DNA of 64,000 nt from Nonomuraea sp. NBC_00507 (GTDB lineage: Bacteria; Actinomycetota; Actinomycetes; Streptosporangiales; Streptosporangiaceae). The translations under genes were made by a program, and so were the position numbers. Where the stretch lies: contig NZ_CP107853.1 in NCBI RefSeq assembly GCF_036013525.1, forward strand, positions 1,364,001 to 1,428,000. Reading direction: 5' to 3'. The notes beneath the pieces were generated by a model. That model was not told where the DNA came from and searched no databases. It saw only the letters and a list, made by a program, of their open reading frames with translations. Shown here one piece after another: positions 35,918-45,502 of this stretch. The number at the start of each line of letters is the position of its first letter. Positions within the stretch are counted from its first letter, which is position 1.

Positions 35918-36817
35918 CTAAGCTGGCACTCCCGGCGCGGTGGGCTGGAGGGCGGAAAGAGCGGCGGCTACCAGGGGATGGGCGTCCGTGCCGGACCGGA
36001 CGGCGGCTTCGATCACGCGACCCCTTCCGGGCAGGGGCAGGAGCGCCGTCCCAGGTGGGGGATCCACGCAGAGCAGGCTCGGCAGGATCATGACTCCGAG
36101 CCCGATCGAGATCAGTGACAATGCCGCGTGGAGATCGCGATAGCTGTGCTCGACCGCAGGTGTGAAACCGGTGCTCCGGCATGTGTGAAAGAGGATCTCA
36201 CGACATGCGCTCGGCCCAGGAGTCGCCACCCATGCCTGGTCTCGGAGTACGGCGATGCCGCCGCGTTCGACTGCGCCGCGCAGGGCATTGGGTACGGCCA
36301 CCATGAGCGGGTCATTGAAGAGGGGGTAGAGCGTAACCCCTGCGGGCAAGGGGGTGCCGAGTTGTTCGTATCTATAAATGATCGCCAGATCGAGGTCGCG
36401 CCGTTTGAGGAGAGAGAGGCTTTCCTCGGGCTCCGCTTCGAGGATACAGGGCCGTAGACGAGGATGCCGGCTCTGAATCGTGGCGGCGAGCGAAGTGGCG
36501 ACGCCTCGCAGCGCGCTGGTGAAACACCCGATGACGATGTTCCCGCTGATCTGGTCGTCGAGCGCACGTACCGCGCCGTGCGCACGCTCAAGGGCCGCCA
36601 GTACGTGCTCGCACTGGGCGGCCAGAGCGACTCCCGCGGCGGTGAGGCGAACCGTGCGGCCTTCCCTGATCAGAAGTTCGGCTCCCGACTCGGCTTCGAG
36701 TGCCCGCAGTTGCTGGGATACCGCCGACGGGGTGACCTGGTTGAGCTCGGCAACCGCGGTAACCGTGCCGTGTTCGGCGAGGTCCCGCAGAAGGATCAGC
36801 CGCTTCACATCCAACAT
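35918..36817 (-). CDS. LysR-family transcriptional regulator
   Basis: 299 residues. N-terminal winged helix (LAEHGTVTAVAELNQVTPSA, VSQQLRALE) at about 8-60, then a substrate-binding-protein-like effector domain (GNIVIGCFTSALRGVATSLA) to the end. Length and layout are typical. It is divergent from the MBL/M20 genes, with 113 bp between starts, and a palindrome TTAAAAG-G-CTTTTAA lies 10 bp before its ATG. By the usual LysR logic it autoregulates and controls the divergent operon in response to a small molecule related to the MBL or M20 substrate. Confidence 0.9.
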   Translation of the reverse strand: MLDVKRLILLRDLAEHGTVTAVAELNQVTPSAVSQQLRALEAESGAELLIREGRTVRLTAAGVALAAQCEHVLAALERAHGAVRALDDQISGNIVIGCFTSALRGVATSLAATIQSRHPRLRPCILEAEPEESLSLLKRRDLDLAIIYRYEQLGTPLPAGVTLYPLFNDPLMVAVPNALRGAVERGGIAVLRDQAWVATPGPSACREILFHTCRSTGFTPAVEHSYRDLHAALSLISIGLGVMILPSLLCVDPPPGTALLPLPGRGRVIEAAVRSGTDAHPLVAAALSALQPTAPGVPA

Positions 36818-36826
36818 GAGCTTATC

Positions 36827-36841
36827 TTAAAAGGCTTTTAA
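36827..36841. promoter_or_regulatory. palindromic LysR-type operator candidate
   Basis: TTAAAAG-G-CTTTTAA, perfect 7-bp arms, in an AT-rich patch between the divergent LysR and MBL genes. Position and symmetry suit a LysR recognition site. Confidence 0.5.
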
Positions 36842-36930
36842 ACATAGGTAGCTGGACTTAAACGTACGCTCCCCGTCATAGTCCCCGTCATGGGTCGTGC
36901 CAGTTTGTGGATGCGTGGAGGGAGGCGGCG

Positions 36931-37742
36931 GTGATACCTCTGGTGCTCGGGGTCCGCCAGACCGGCGGCGCGAGCGTCGTGCACGCGTTGTGCGATGGGG
37001 TTGGCACTTTCTTCGAGCCGCTCTTGTCCGCCTTTCCCGACGCCGCATCAGCCGAGGTCTCCCGCGCGGCCGCGCTCGATCCGGAGGCTATTCAGCGTGA
37101 CGGCAGCTGGCGGCTGCACTTCCACGCCTTTCTCATTCAACTGGACGACGGCAGCACCATCCTGGTGGACGCGGGGATCGGCGACGTGGACGCGCCGGCG
37201 AACAGTTGGGCACCGACGCCGGGCCGGCTGCCGGACAACCTGGTGGCGCTGGGTCTGACGACCGCGGATGTCGACACGGTGGTGCTCACCCACCTGCATT
37301 CCGACCACGTCGGCTGGTCCGTATCCGGAGGCCAGCCGGGTTTTCCCAACGCGCGGTATGTGGTCCCCAGGGCGGACCACGATGCGGTGGAAAGGCTCAA
37401 CCCGCGCATACGGGATGAGATCTTGAGACCGCTCGCCGAGGCCGGCCAGCTCGACCTGTGCGAAGGGAGTGTACGGCTGCACCGGCAGGTGATTACGATG
37501 CCGACACCAGGGCACACCCCTGGCCACACCTCGGTGCTGCTGGAGCACGGCGATGAGGCGGTCGTGTTCTCGGGCGATGCTGTTCTCAACGCGTTGCAGC
37601 TGGTCAAGCCGCACTTGCGTATCGCTACGACGACGACGCACTGGCGGCCCGGGCCACACGCCTGTCCCTCCTGGAACGCCTACGGTCGAGTGGCGCCTGG
37701 CTCGCCACCTCGCACATGACGGAGCCTTTCGCGCGCGTGTGA
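36931..37742 (+). pseudogene. MBL-fold metallo-hydrolase, frameshifted near the C-terminus
   Basis: Metallo-beta-lactamase fold with the zinc motif THLHSDHVGW, later TPGHTPGHTSV and VFSGDAVLNALQL; a typical member has about 270 residues. GTG 36931 follows GGAGGGAGG. After VKPHL the frame changes: the original frame gives ATTTTHWRPG and runs to 37719, while the expected family ending (YRYDDALAARATRLSLLERL, then SGAWLATSHMTEPFARV, stop 37740-37742) is in another frame. One base is missing near 37626 (ttgcgtatcgc for ttggcgtatcgc). This is either a recent mutation or a sequencing error, since both halves are otherwise well conserved. It probably hydrolyses a lactone or ester and lies in an operon with the M20 gene 88 bp downstream. 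Confidence 0.8.
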
Positions 37743-37830
37743 GGCGTCGGTGCTGGATCCAATCGGGGACCAAAGTACACAGGCGCCGGGACCGCTGGGC
37801 CGCCGGATGCAAGGTAAGGAGTCTTGAGAG

Positions 37831-39096
37831 ATGATCCGTCCCGCAAACACGGTCGAAGCGCGGGTCCTGGATGCCGTCGACGATGCGGAGATGGTGCACC
37901 TGCTGGCTGAGGCCGTGCGGATTCCCAGCGTCACCGGGACCGACGCTGAGTCGGATCTCCAGCACTGGTGCGCCCGCCTGCTCGCCGAGACCGATCTCGA
38001 CGTCGACGTCTGGAAACTCGACTTGTCTGCGCTGAAGAAGGCGGACGGCTTCCCCGGCATCGAGGCGCCGCGCACTGAGGGGTACGGCGTGGTTGGTGTG
38101 ACCGAAGGGGAGGGCGTACCGGCTCTCGTGTTGCAGGGGCACGTCGACGTGGTTCCGACGGGTGACCTGGCCAAGTGGGAGGGCCACGACCCGTTCACTC
38201 CACGGATCACTGGGAATGTCCTGCACGGCCGCGGGGCCTGCGACATGAAGGCCGGGCTGATCGCCAACCTCGCTGTGGTCCGAGCGCTGCGAAGGGCCGG
38301 CGTACGCCTCTCGCGCCCACTCGCGATGCACTGCGTGGTCAGTGAGGAGGACGGGGGCCTGGGGGCGTTCGGCACGCTGGCCCGTGGTCACACCGGAGAG
38401 GCAGCGGTGATCACCGAGCCGACCGGCGGCAAGGTGATCAGCGCCAACGCCGGGGCGCTGACCTTCCGCATTGAGGTGGGGGGCATGGCCGCGCACGGCG
38501 CCACCCGGCACGAGGGAGTCAGCGCCATCGAGGTGTTCTGGCCGGTGTTCGAAGCGATCCGCAAATTGGAGGCAGAGCGGAACACGCGGCTTCCCGCGCT
38601 CTTCGAGGGCAACCCACTGCCGTACCCCATCGAGATCGGTACCGTCCGCGCAGGCGACTGGCCGAGCAGCGTGCCGGATCTGTTGGTGGCCGAGGGACGC
38701 ATGGGTGTGCGACTGGACGAGGATCCCGCCGACACCCGGATCTCGCTGGAGGAGGCGGTCATGACGATCGATCACCCCTGGCTCCGAGCGTACCCGCCTG
38801 TCGTTTCGTGGCCAGGCGGGCAGTTCGCGAGTGGGCGCCTGCCCGACGGGCATCCGCTGCTCGGCGAGATCTCACGCTGCGTCGCCGACGCGACCGGCGT
38901 CATCCCGGTGGAGGGAGCTGCGTCTTACGGGAGCGACCTGCGACTCTACGCGGCTGCGGGGATTCCCTCGCTTCACTACGGACCGGGTGACGTACGGTTC
39001 GCGCACGCGCCCCGGGAGCAGGTCTGGTTGCCGGAGTTGAGGGAGGTGGTTCGTGTGCTCGCCCTGCTCGCCGTACGCCGCTGTGGTGCGTACTGA
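37831..39096 (+). CDS. M20-family metallopeptidase/deacylase (ArgE/DapE-like)
   Basis: 421 residues. Zinc motifs of family M20: LQGHVDVVPTGD (His104, Asp106), GRGACDMKAG (bridging Asp138), SEEDGG (catalytic Glu172, ligand Glu173), AHGAT in the lid domain, and a C-terminal His in GIPSLHYGPGDVRFAHAP. The family cleaves N-acyl or peptide bonds of small substrates (acetylornithine, succinyl-diaminopimelate, carnosine). The start has AAGGAG upstream. It follows the MBL gene and is probably under the divergent LysR regulator. Genomic context suggests catabolism or detoxification of an amidated small molecule rather than arginine or lysine synthesis. Confidence 0.9.
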   Translation: MIRPANTVEARVLDAVDDAEMVHLLAEAVRIPSVTGTDAESDLQHWCARLLAETDLDVDVWKLDLSALKKADGFPGIEAPRTEGYGVVGVTEGEGVPALVLQGHVDVVPTGDLAKWEGHDPFTPRITGNVLHGRGACDMKAGLIANLAVVRALRRAGVRLSRPLAMHCVVSEEDGGLGAFGTLARGHTGEAAVITEPTGGKVISANAGALTFRIEVGGMAAHGATRHEGVSAIEVFWPVFEAIRKLEAERNTRLPALFEGNPLPYPIEIGTVRAGDWPSSVPDLLVAEGRMGVRLDEDPADTRISLEEAVMTIDHPWLRAYPPVVSWPGGQFASGRLPDGHPLLGEISRCVADATGVIPVEGAASYGSDLRLYAAAGIPSLHYGPGDVRFAHAPREQVWLPELREVVRVLALLAVRRCGAY

Positions 39097-39717
39097 GATC
39101 CTTGTACCGATTCCTCCAGCAGCACCGCGCAACTTCTAGTGATTCCCTGGCCAGGAAGCCCGTACAGGCCGGCGACGGCGTCGACCACCACCGTGCGAAG
39201 GAGTTGGCAGAGCATCAGCACCGGCCACATCGGCTGGCCCAGGTGGCTAACAACACTTGGAGCTTGTGCAGCATCTTGCAGAAGCTCAGGCCGCGCCAGC
39301 CGCTTTTGGGCTGGTCAACCGCAGCTCAGTGAGGAACAGGTGGGTAGCCGAAGCCAGGGTGACATGGCGATGCCAACCGGGTCGAAGGCAACGCGAACCG
39401 GATCATGAGGATCAAGAGGGACGGCAATGGACGCGTCGGCTTCGATCTGCTGCGCCTTCAGATCCCCACGCCGAATGAGCATGATCACGCTCTGTCGCCG
39501 GGTCACAGGAAGTGGATCAGAACCGAGCTTAAGGGCCATTGACACACGCACACACCACGGAATCTTGGCAGAGCCCCTGAAGTGGCGATCTCACGGGGAA
39601 AGCGCAGCGTGTCGCAAGAGGCACGACAGCTGTGAGAGAGAGTTGTGAAAGGTGATTTCTGAATACTGATGGCTGCCAGGTTCGCCCTTAGATCATATGG
39701 AAAGGGAGGAAGGTACT
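39097..39717. other. gene-poor region
   Basis: 620 bp with several short open frames on both strands, none with a start, RBS and domain. A minus frame around 39330-39540 (SVIMLIRRGDLKAQQIEADA) has coding-like composition but is unrecognised. Confidence 0.4.
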
Positions 39718-40023
39718 TTGAAAATCAGAAAAGGTATCGTGATGGCGATCGCCGCCGTTGGATTGGCGGGTGTCGTGACCTCTCCCGCGCTGGCCGCGAC
39801 GGGGCGTCTCGTCCTGAGTGGAGCCGACGGTTATCAGAGGGTTGTCTCCAACCCGCCGGCCGGTTGCATCTCGACCGGCACGGGATTCATGCAGGTGGCA
39901 AATAGGACGAACGTCCCAGTCTCCGTTTATGATGGTGCGGTGTGCAGTGGGCCGCCCTTGGTCATCGCGCCGGGGGCGGACGCCTACGTGGGTCTTCGCC
40001 ACAGCTTGTCCGTCCCTCGGTGA
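39718..40023 (+). CDS. small secreted protein, 101 residues
   Basis: TTG 39718 follows GGGAGGAAGG and opens a clear signal peptide: LKIRKGIVMAIAAVGLAGV with VTSPALAA cleavage near residue 28. The mature part of about 73 residues is probably beta-rich, with two cysteines (PAGCISTGT, GAVCSGPPL) spaced to form a disulphide; it resembles small secreted actinomycete proteins of unknown role. The upstream leader is AT-rich relative to the surroundings. The TTG is preferred over an ATG at 39697 because the ribosome site lies between them. Confidence 0.7.
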   Translation: MKIRKGIVMAIAAVGLAGVVTSPALAATGRLVLSGADGYQRVVSNPPAGCISTGTGFMQVANRTNVPVSVYDGAVCSGPPLVIAPGADAYVGLRHSLSVPR

Positions 40024-40622
40024 TAGGCGGGCGCCACCCTCGCGGTCGCCGTCGGCGCTCGCCATAGGCGCCGCTCCCGCTCGGACCGCTTCATCGTCGG
40101 TCGAGGTCATCGCGGCTGGTGCACGGATCGCGCTGGGCCTCAGGGCATGCAGCGTGCTCGGGACAGGATCCTCGAACTCTTGACCCGGTCGCGGGTGCTG
40201 TTGAGCAACGACGTGGTAGCGCAGGAACTCAAGGAGTTTCTGCGGGGCGGAGTGGCATACTTCCAGTGCGCACACTCAAATCTCCCTTGCAACAAGATCA
40301 GGGAGTACGTCACTGAGCGGATGGCGATCTTCATCGGAAAGCGACACAAACGCGGGCGCCTTTGAGGCTGAACACGGTCGCCTACTCTTCGCCCAATCGA
40401 CTCGGGTTGATCTCCCCGTCCGGAACCGGTGGCACCTGGGCCAACAAGCCCTCGCGGGAGAGACCGCATGCCGACGGTGAACGGCGTCGGTGAGCTGGGT
40501 GCGGGAACTGAACCCCAGTTCGAGGTAACGGACGCAGGAGAAGGAATGACCTGGCCCCGGTCATCAGGGAGAGCACAGCCGACCGGGAAACCGGCGGACG
40601 TGCCCGTCCCCCCGATATTCGA
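40024..40622. other. gene-poor region with a possible LuxR-type HTH remnant
   Basis: A plus frame at 40147-40365 (MQRARDRILELLTRSRVLLS, then NDVVAQELKEFLRGG) has a plausible start but no RBS or family. On the minus strand near 40450-40540 one frame reads RYLELGFSSRTQLTDAVHRR, reminiscent of the last helices of a LuxR-type HTH, with no flanking match. Neither is a supported gene. Confidence 0.35.
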
Positions 40623-40650
40623 CGGCGCCGGACCTTGAGGCCAGGCGCCG
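40623..40650 (-). terminator. hairpin after the sigma/anti-sigma pair
   Basis: CGGCGCC (40623-40629) and GGCGCCG (40644-40650) form a 7-bp stem, extendable by GG/CC, located 16 bases past the stop of the membrane partner gene on the minus strand. No T run follows. Confidence 0.5.
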
Positions 40651-40665
40651 CCGCGGATGGCCAGG

Positions 40666-41550
40666 TCAGCCGTGCGTGGAGCCGCTTGTGGCTGATGTGT
40701 TCAGCTGCGCGCTCGTCCGGCCGGTGAGCTCCTCGAGGGAGACGTTGTGCCGCGACCCGTCCTGGAGGATTGCCGTGACGCTCTTGACGCCGCCACGAGG
40801 TGAGAGATCCCCGCGCTCCACCGTCGTCGGCGAGTCCGGCCACCAGGCGGCGAAGTAGCCGCCTGTGACGGTCGCGGTGACGCTGCCTTTCGTCTCCGTG
40901 GTGAGCTCCAGGCCTATCACGCCGGCGCCGATCCTGCCGGTCACGACACGCACGCTCTCCTCACTCGTGCTCATGACCGTGCCGAGGTCGGCCCGCGCCG
41001 ATCCCGCGGGAACCGGCGCAAGCGGTTGTGCGTCGGGCCCCGGCATGCTGCCCGTCGAGCCGACGAGGTCGCCGTCGCGGAGCAGGCAGGTGATCTCGGC
41101 CAGATGGCTGCCGTCGTCGTTGACGTAGACGAGCGTCCATGGTCCCCGGCCCTCGGTCACCACGGGCCGGAAGCCGAGGTCGCGCCCGGTCGTCTCCTTG
41201 GCGGCCTCCTGGGCGTTGTCGAGGCACTTCTCCTGGGCGTCGGTGGCTCGGTCACCGCTCACCGTGTGCGGCGTCGCGGTCCACGCGGCTATCGCTGAGC
41301 CGCCGCCGAACACGCCGGGCAATAGCAGTGCTGCCGTGATGCCGGCGGCCACCCCTGCGCCGACGGCGGTTAGCCGCCCTCTGGTGAGTAGGCGAGGGCT
41401 GTGGGGCGCTGGTGCGGGCGTCCCCATCGGATCGGTGGCCACCACCCTGGCCAGCAGGGCCCGGGCCTTGGGGTCGGTGCTGGTGTCCAGGTCGGCGGGG
41501 GTGACGGCCGGGTCGAGGTCGCGCAGAGTGTGGTCAAGGGTGTCGTTCAT
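40666..41550 (-). CDS. single-pass membrane partner of the ECF sigma factor (anti-sigma-like)
   Basis: 294 residues. A cytoplasmic N-terminus (MNDTLDHTLRDLDPAVTPAD) of about 55 residues, one transmembrane helix (LTAVGAGVAAGITAALLLPG), and an extracytoplasmic domain of about 210 residues with two cysteines (EKCLDN, EITCLL). Its ATG overlaps the sigma stop (ATGA), so the two are translationally coupled; this gene order is typical of ECF sigma plus anti-sigma or CU044_5270-type partners. No zinc-binding HxxxCxxC motif is seen, so it is not a classical ZAS protein. It presumably holds the sigma factor until an external signal acts on the outer domain. Confidence 0.75.
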   Translation of the reverse strand: MNDTLDHTLRDLDPAVTPADLDTSTDPKARALLARVVATDPMGTPAPAPHSPRLLTRGRLTAVGAGVAAGITAALLLPGVFGGGSAIAAWTATPHTVSGDRATDAQEKCLDNAQEAAKETTGRDLGFRPVVTEGRGPWTLVYVNDDGSHLAEITCLLRDGDLVGSTGSMPGPDAQPLAPVPAGSARADLGTVMSTSEESVRVVTGRIGAGVIGLELTTETKGSVTATVTGGYFAAWWPDSPTTVERGDLSPRGGVKSVTAILQDGSRHNVSLEELTGRTSAQLNTSATSGSTHG

Positions 41551-42128
41551 CGCGTGCTCCGGGAGTTGACGGTGGCGGTCGCCACGGGCTGGGGTGTGGT
41601 GGCGGGGGCCGCGTCGGCGTGGTGGCGCAGGGCGCGTCGGGCCCGGGTGAGCCGGAGCCGGAACGCGACGGGGGAAATGCCGAGCACCCGCGCGGCCTGT
41701 GGCGCTGTGAGGCCGTCCCACACGGCCAAGGCGAGCGTCTCCTGGTGGCGTGGGCTGAGCCGCCGCCACGCTTGGACGAGGTCGAGCCGACCTGCCACCA
41801 GCTCGGGATCCAGTCCAGCCGCCGCGGCGCCGTTCAGCCGGTCGTCGGCGATGCGGACGGTGAGCGCCTGCCGCCGCTGGTCGGCCCGCAGCCCGTTGCG
41901 CAGAGTGCGGTGCGCCACGCCGAAGAGCCAGGCCCGCGCCTCGTCCGCCGCCAAGGGCAGATCGTCCAGGCGCCGCCAGGCGACGAGGAACACGTCAGCG
42001 ACCACATCCTCGGCATGGGAGGGATGGACGCGACGCTCGACGAACCGCAGCAACGCGGCATACGTCTGCTCATAAAGGCGGGCGAAGCGCTGGGTGCGTT
42101 CCGGTAGCCCGGTGTCGGTGACGTTCAT
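41547..42128 (-). CDS. ECF RNA polymerase sigma factor
   Basis: 193 residues with sigma region 2 (YAALLRFVERRVHPSHAEDV, VADVFLVAWRRLDDL, RAWLFGVAHRTLRNGLRAD) and sigma region 4.2 HTH (LSPRHQETLALAVWDGLTAP, QAARVLGISPVAFRLRLTRA). Typical SigE-like length. ATG 42128 is chosen from domain boundaries, as the ribosome site is weak. It overlaps the downstream membrane partner by 4 bases. The pair probably controls a small regulon in response to an envelope signal; no adjacent target gene is evident. Confidence 0.9.
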   Translation of the reverse strand: MNVTDTGLPERTQRFARLYEQTYAALLRFVERRVHPSHAEDVVADVFLVAWRRLDDLPLAADEARAWLFGVAHRTLRNGLRADQRRQALTVRIADDRLNGAAAAGLDPELVAGRLDLVQAWRRLSPRHQETLALAVWDGLTAPQAARVLGISPVAFRLRLTRARRALRHHADAAPATTPQPVATATVNSRSTR

Positions 42129-42349
42129 GCTTAGGTCATGTCCGGCAGGCCCACAGGTGTGTCGCGAACCATCATGACGAGGCGTTCGCCACGACCTGCT
42201 CCCTGCTCTCGCCGGTGACATCGTGCGCGGCCCCGTCCGCGAGCGCCTCTCCGCCCAGGGGATCGCCGGGGCAGGTGTCCAGGCGCCGACCGTCGGCCGC
42301 CTGGCCCGAGAGCCCGGCCATGTCCATGTCGCCGATCCACCGCTCGGCG

Positions 42350-42570
42350 CCAACCTCCGGCGCCATCCCGGCCAGCAGCGTCGATCACCTCCTCCAGGAC
42401 GGTATCCGGCCGCAGATGTAGCCGCAGCCGGCGTATGGCCTTGCGGAGGTATCGGTGCCAGGAGCGGGGCCAGAAGGCGCGCTCCTCCGGAGCGAACGTC
42501 ACCCTGGCGTCCGTGCTGAGCTGTCTTTCAAGAATGGTGATCTGGTGGCGGAGGGCGAAGGACCTCGATG
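42350..42570 (-). pseudogene. N-terminal remnant of an IS integrase/transposase
   Basis: The minus frame reads FALRHQITILERQLSTDARV through TFAPEERAFW to LHLRPDTVL, the start of rve-type integrases (pattern LRHQ-AVL-RQ, P--T--DRA, L-V-P-TVLRWHR). The catalytic core is absent and flanking frames are unrelated. The remainder of 42129-42966 shows nothing supportable. Confidence 0.5.
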
Positions 42571-42966
42571 TCCTTGTCTCGACATCGGCAGCCACAGTCA
42601 CCGACCAGGTAGACATGCGGGTGGTTTGCCGGATGAGCACACCGGCGGTTGGTACCCGCGGTTCCATCACGAGTCCGTTTGAGCCAGGGCCTGACGTTGC
42701 CGACCACTCCCATACCCTTCCGGCCTGGGATTTCTCATCGTTCCCAACCTTGCGGTGAGAAGATGATCTCGATTTGTGGCTCGCTGGTCCTCGATTGCAC
42801 GGACCGGACGCCGCTCCTGTGCGGACGGTGCTTCGGCGACTCGTTTGTTCATCCTCCTGTTGAACCCACACCAACTGCACTCGGTCGGGCCATCCCGCCG
42901 CACTCGTGAGCGAGCCGACGTGGTTCGGCTGAATAGTGAGACTCACGTGGCATGGACTCGATCCGC

Positions 42967-43554
42967 TCAAGAAATAATGCCTACTCCGGGCTGGAAGACG
43001 CTGAGAGTGAACCGCGCTGGGCCATCGGCTGCGACTGCATTCGCATAGCAGTGGGTTTGGTCTCCATGAAAGCTGACGGCGTCCCCTGGGAGCAGACGCG
43101 TCTCGTGGTCGGCGACGTGGAGGTGAACTTCACCGCTGATCACTAGGAGATGTTCGATGGTGCCTGCAGTGTGTGCCTCGCTGCTGTGTGTCTCGCCGGG
43201 AAATAGTGTCCAGTCCCACAGTTCCAGTACGTTGGGCGGCCCGCTCCCGGCCACGAGATGAGCATGCCCTCCGTGGCTGCCCTGCCACAGTCGCGGGCCG
43301 TCACCGGCCCGTACGACACGCGGTTTGGGCAGTTCGGGAAGCGCCACCAGGTGGGGCAACCCTATCCCTAGGGCGTCAGAGATCCGCAACAAGGTGGCGA
43401 TGTTGGGGTTGGCTTGGCCTTGTTCTATGTGCACGAGGACGCGCCGGCTCACACCGCAACGCTTGGCCATCTGATCGAGGGTCCAGCCGCGGTCCTGGCG
43501 AGCGGCGCGCACGTTGGATGCGATCACCTGCGCCATGTCGTCCACGCTCGTCAT
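42967..43554 (-). CDS. XRE-family regulator with C-terminal cupin domain
   Basis: 195 residues. HTH_3 domain at about 10-65 (NVRAARQDRGWTLDQMAKRC, GVSRRVLVHIEQGQANPNIA) and a cupin barrel at about 110-190 (GETHSSEAHTAGTIEHLLVI, LLPGDAVSFHGDQTHCY) that would bind a small ligand. ATG 43554 is preceded by AGAGGTGG. It is divergent from the PLP-enzyme gene; a perfect palindrome lies between them. This family usually represses or activates the adjacent amino-acid metabolism gene, with the cupin sensing its substrate. Confidence 0.9.
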   Translation of the reverse strand: MTSVDDMAQVIASNVRAARQDRGWTLDQMAKRCGVSRRVLVHIEQGQANPNIATLLRISDALGIGLPHLVALPELPKPRVVRAGDGPRLWQGSHGGHAHLVAGSGPPNVLELWDWTLFPGETHSSEAHTAGTIEHLLVISGEVHLHVADHETRLLPGDAVSFHGDQTHCYANAVAADGPARFTLSVFQPGVGIIS

Positions 43555-43580
43555 CCGCCACCTCTTGAGTGGATGCACTT

Positions 43581-43594
43581 TATAGTGCACTATA
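43581..43594. promoter_or_regulatory. palindromic operator candidate TATAGTGCACTATA
   Basis: Perfect 14-bp palindrome, flanked by further symmetry (ATGCACTT ... TAATGCAT), in the 77-bp gap between the XRE-cupin and PLP-enzyme starts. It is the obvious site for the XRE-cupin protein and overlaps the likely promoters. Confidence 0.65.
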
Positions 43595-43631
43595 ATGCAT
43601 CATCGAGGTAGAGACGACCAGTGAGGCGCCG

Positions 43632-44846
43632 ATGCAACGAGACCTGGCCGATATGGGCTTCAGCACGATCGCTGTTCATGGTGGGGTTGGCCTTGATCCT
43701 TCCACGGGTGCCATCGGACCCCCCATCGCGACTTCCGTAAACTTCGCGGCCGAGTACGGAAGCATTGGCTTCAGCGCGGAGGCGACCGTGGGGCAGGACG
43801 TGCCGTTCGCCTACGCGCGAGAGGGGCATCCGAACGCCGCCCAACTCGAACACAAGCTAGTCCTGCTGGACGGCGCAGAGGCGGCTGTGGTGTTCGCCAC
43901 CGGCATCGCGGCGATCTCCGGTCTGATGCTGCAGGTGCTCTCCCCGGGGGACCATGCGCTGGTCAGCGATATCAGTTATGCGGGCACCGCCGAGTTCACC
44001 CGTGGTCTGTTGCGCCGTCTAGGCATCGAGGTGAGTGTCGCCGACATGTCGGACCTCGACGATGTCCGGGGGGCGTTGCGGCCGAACACCCGCCTAATCT
44101 ACGCCGAGACGCCGTGCAATCCGGTCCTCAAGCTGGTGGACATCCAGGCGCTGGCAGATGTGGCGCACCGGCACGGGGCGGAGCTGTGCATCGACGGGAC
44201 CTTCGCCACGCCGGCGGTCACCCAGCCCCTGCATCTCGGGGCCGACTATGTTGTCTACTCCCTGACCAAGTACATGGGCGGCCACGGCGACGCACTGGGA
44301 GGCGCGGTACTCGGCAGGGCAGAGCCGATGGACAGGTTGCGACGCGAAGTCGGGGTCCACCTCGGCGGCACTCTCAGCGCGTTCAACTGCTGGCTGATCC
44401 TGCGAGGACTGGAAACCCTACCGATCCGCATGGCCGCGTACGCGCGAGGCGCTACGCAGGTCGCACAATTTCTTCAGGACCATCCCAGGGTGGTTTCGGT
44501 GCGATATCCCGGATTGCCGTCCCATCCGCAATACGCCTTGGCTCAGCGGCAGATGAACAGCCCGTCCGGCATGATCGCGTTCACCGTCACAGATCATGAA
44601 CGGTTCGGCAGGGGTCTGAAGAACCAGTTGCAGGTCTTCTACTTCGCGGCGTCGCTGGGATTGTCGCGAAGCCTCATCCTCGAGGCGCGTACGGCGGACC
44701 TCCAGCACACCACCTTCAAACTTGACGAAGCCCACTTGCGACGTTATCGCGAATGGGCGGGCGATGGATTCTTCCGCCTGTCGATCGGCCTGGAAGATCC
44801 CGAAGACCTGTGCTCTGATCTGGATCGAGCATTGTCGGTGCTGTAG
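43632..44846 (+). CDS. PLP-dependent trans-sulfuration enzyme (cystathionine synthase/lyase or Met gamma-lyase type)
   Basis: 404 residues, cytoplasmic fold-type I PLP enzyme of the Cys/Met metabolism family. PLP lysine 213 in SLTKYMGGHGD; phosphate-contact Tyr61/Arg63 in YAREGHPN; Asp188 in CIDGTFATPA pairs with the pyridine nitrogen; AETPCNPVLKLVD is a family motif. The family includes cystathionine gamma-synthase and gamma-lyase, methionine gamma-lyase and O-acetylhomoserine sulfhydrylase; the sequence alone does not choose between them. A GAGG site precedes ATG 43632. It is probably controlled by the divergent XRE-cupin regulator. A SnoaL-like gene follows after 260 bp without a supported gene between. 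Confidence 0.9.
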   Translation: MQRDLADMGFSTIAVHGGVGLDPSTGAIGPPIATSVNFAAEYGSIGFSAEATVGQDVPFAYAREGHPNAAQLEHKLVLLDGAEAAVVFATGIAAISGLMLQVLSPGDHALVSDISYAGTAEFTRGLLRRLGIEVSVADMSDLDDVRGALRPNTRLIYAETPCNPVLKLVDIQALADVAHRHGAELCIDGTFATPAVTQPLHLGADYVVYSLTKYMGGHGDALGGAVLGRAEPMDRLRREVGVHLGGTLSAFNCWLILRGLETLPIRMAAYARGATQVAQFLQDHPRVVSVRYPGLPSHPQYALAQRQMNSPSGMIAFTVTDHERFGRGLKNQLQVFYFAASLGLSRSLILEARTADLQHTTFKLDEAHLRRYREWAGDGFFRLSIGLEDPEDLCSDLDRALSVL

Positions 44847-45106
44847 CCACCCGGCGAGCCGTAATCGGTTCAGGTCGGTTCCAGAATAAAAACGCTCCGA
44901 GTTTCTTGGCGGCCTCCACCAAATCCGGTGCGTTCATACACTCATTCCCGCTTTGGCTGCGGCATCGGCGTCCTCCATCATCACGGCGCCCACTCAAGCC
45001 ATGTACACATAGCGGCTGAACAGCCATTCACCGAACGGTGAGCTTTGTAAGTCCCAGAGAACATTAATTCCACTGGTACGACCAAACTCAAGGAAGGATC
45101 CGAGAC

Positions 45107-45502
45107 ATGGCGATGACCCTGGAGCGCCTGGCCGAGTTCGGCGATGCGTGGCGCGACAAGAACCTCGACCGGCTCATGGAGTTCATGACCGACGACTGCA
45201 CCTTCCGGGCCTCCGTCGGGCCGGAGCCGGGCACGACGTTCCGGGGGCGGGCCGAGGTGCGCCGCGGGTTTGAGCTGATGCTCGCCTACGACGCCGGCTT
45301 CGAGTCACATGCCGGCAACGCGTTCATCGCCGGCGAGCGCGGCGCTGGGCAGTGGTTCTACACGCGCACGGACGAAGACGGGCAAGTGCACCGGGTGGAT
45401 GGCTGTGACCTTTACGAGTTCGACGGCGACCGGATCCGGGTCAAGGACGCTTACCGCAGGGTTCACGGAGATATCGGGCATGCCCCTCCCCATCAGTCTT
45501 GA
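45107..45502 (+). CDS. SnoaL/NTF2-like protein
   Basis: 131 residues with the cone-shaped NTF2 pattern: FGDAWRDKNLDRLMEFMTDD, TFRGRAEVRRGFELML, GERGAGQWFYTRTDEDG and GCDLYEFDGDRIRVKDAYRR. AAGGAAGG lies before ATG 45107. SnoaL-like proteins include polyketide cyclases, isomerases and ligand-binding proteins; no catalytic assignment is safe. It shares orientation with the PLP enzyme and may belong to the same regulon. Confidence 0.8.
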   Translation: MAMTLERLAEFGDAWRDKNLDRLMEFMTDDCTFRASVGPEPGTTFRGRAEVRRGFELMLAYDAGFESHAGNAFIAGERGAGQWFYTRTDEDGQVHRVDGCDLYEFDGDRIRVKDAYRRVHGDIGHAPPHQS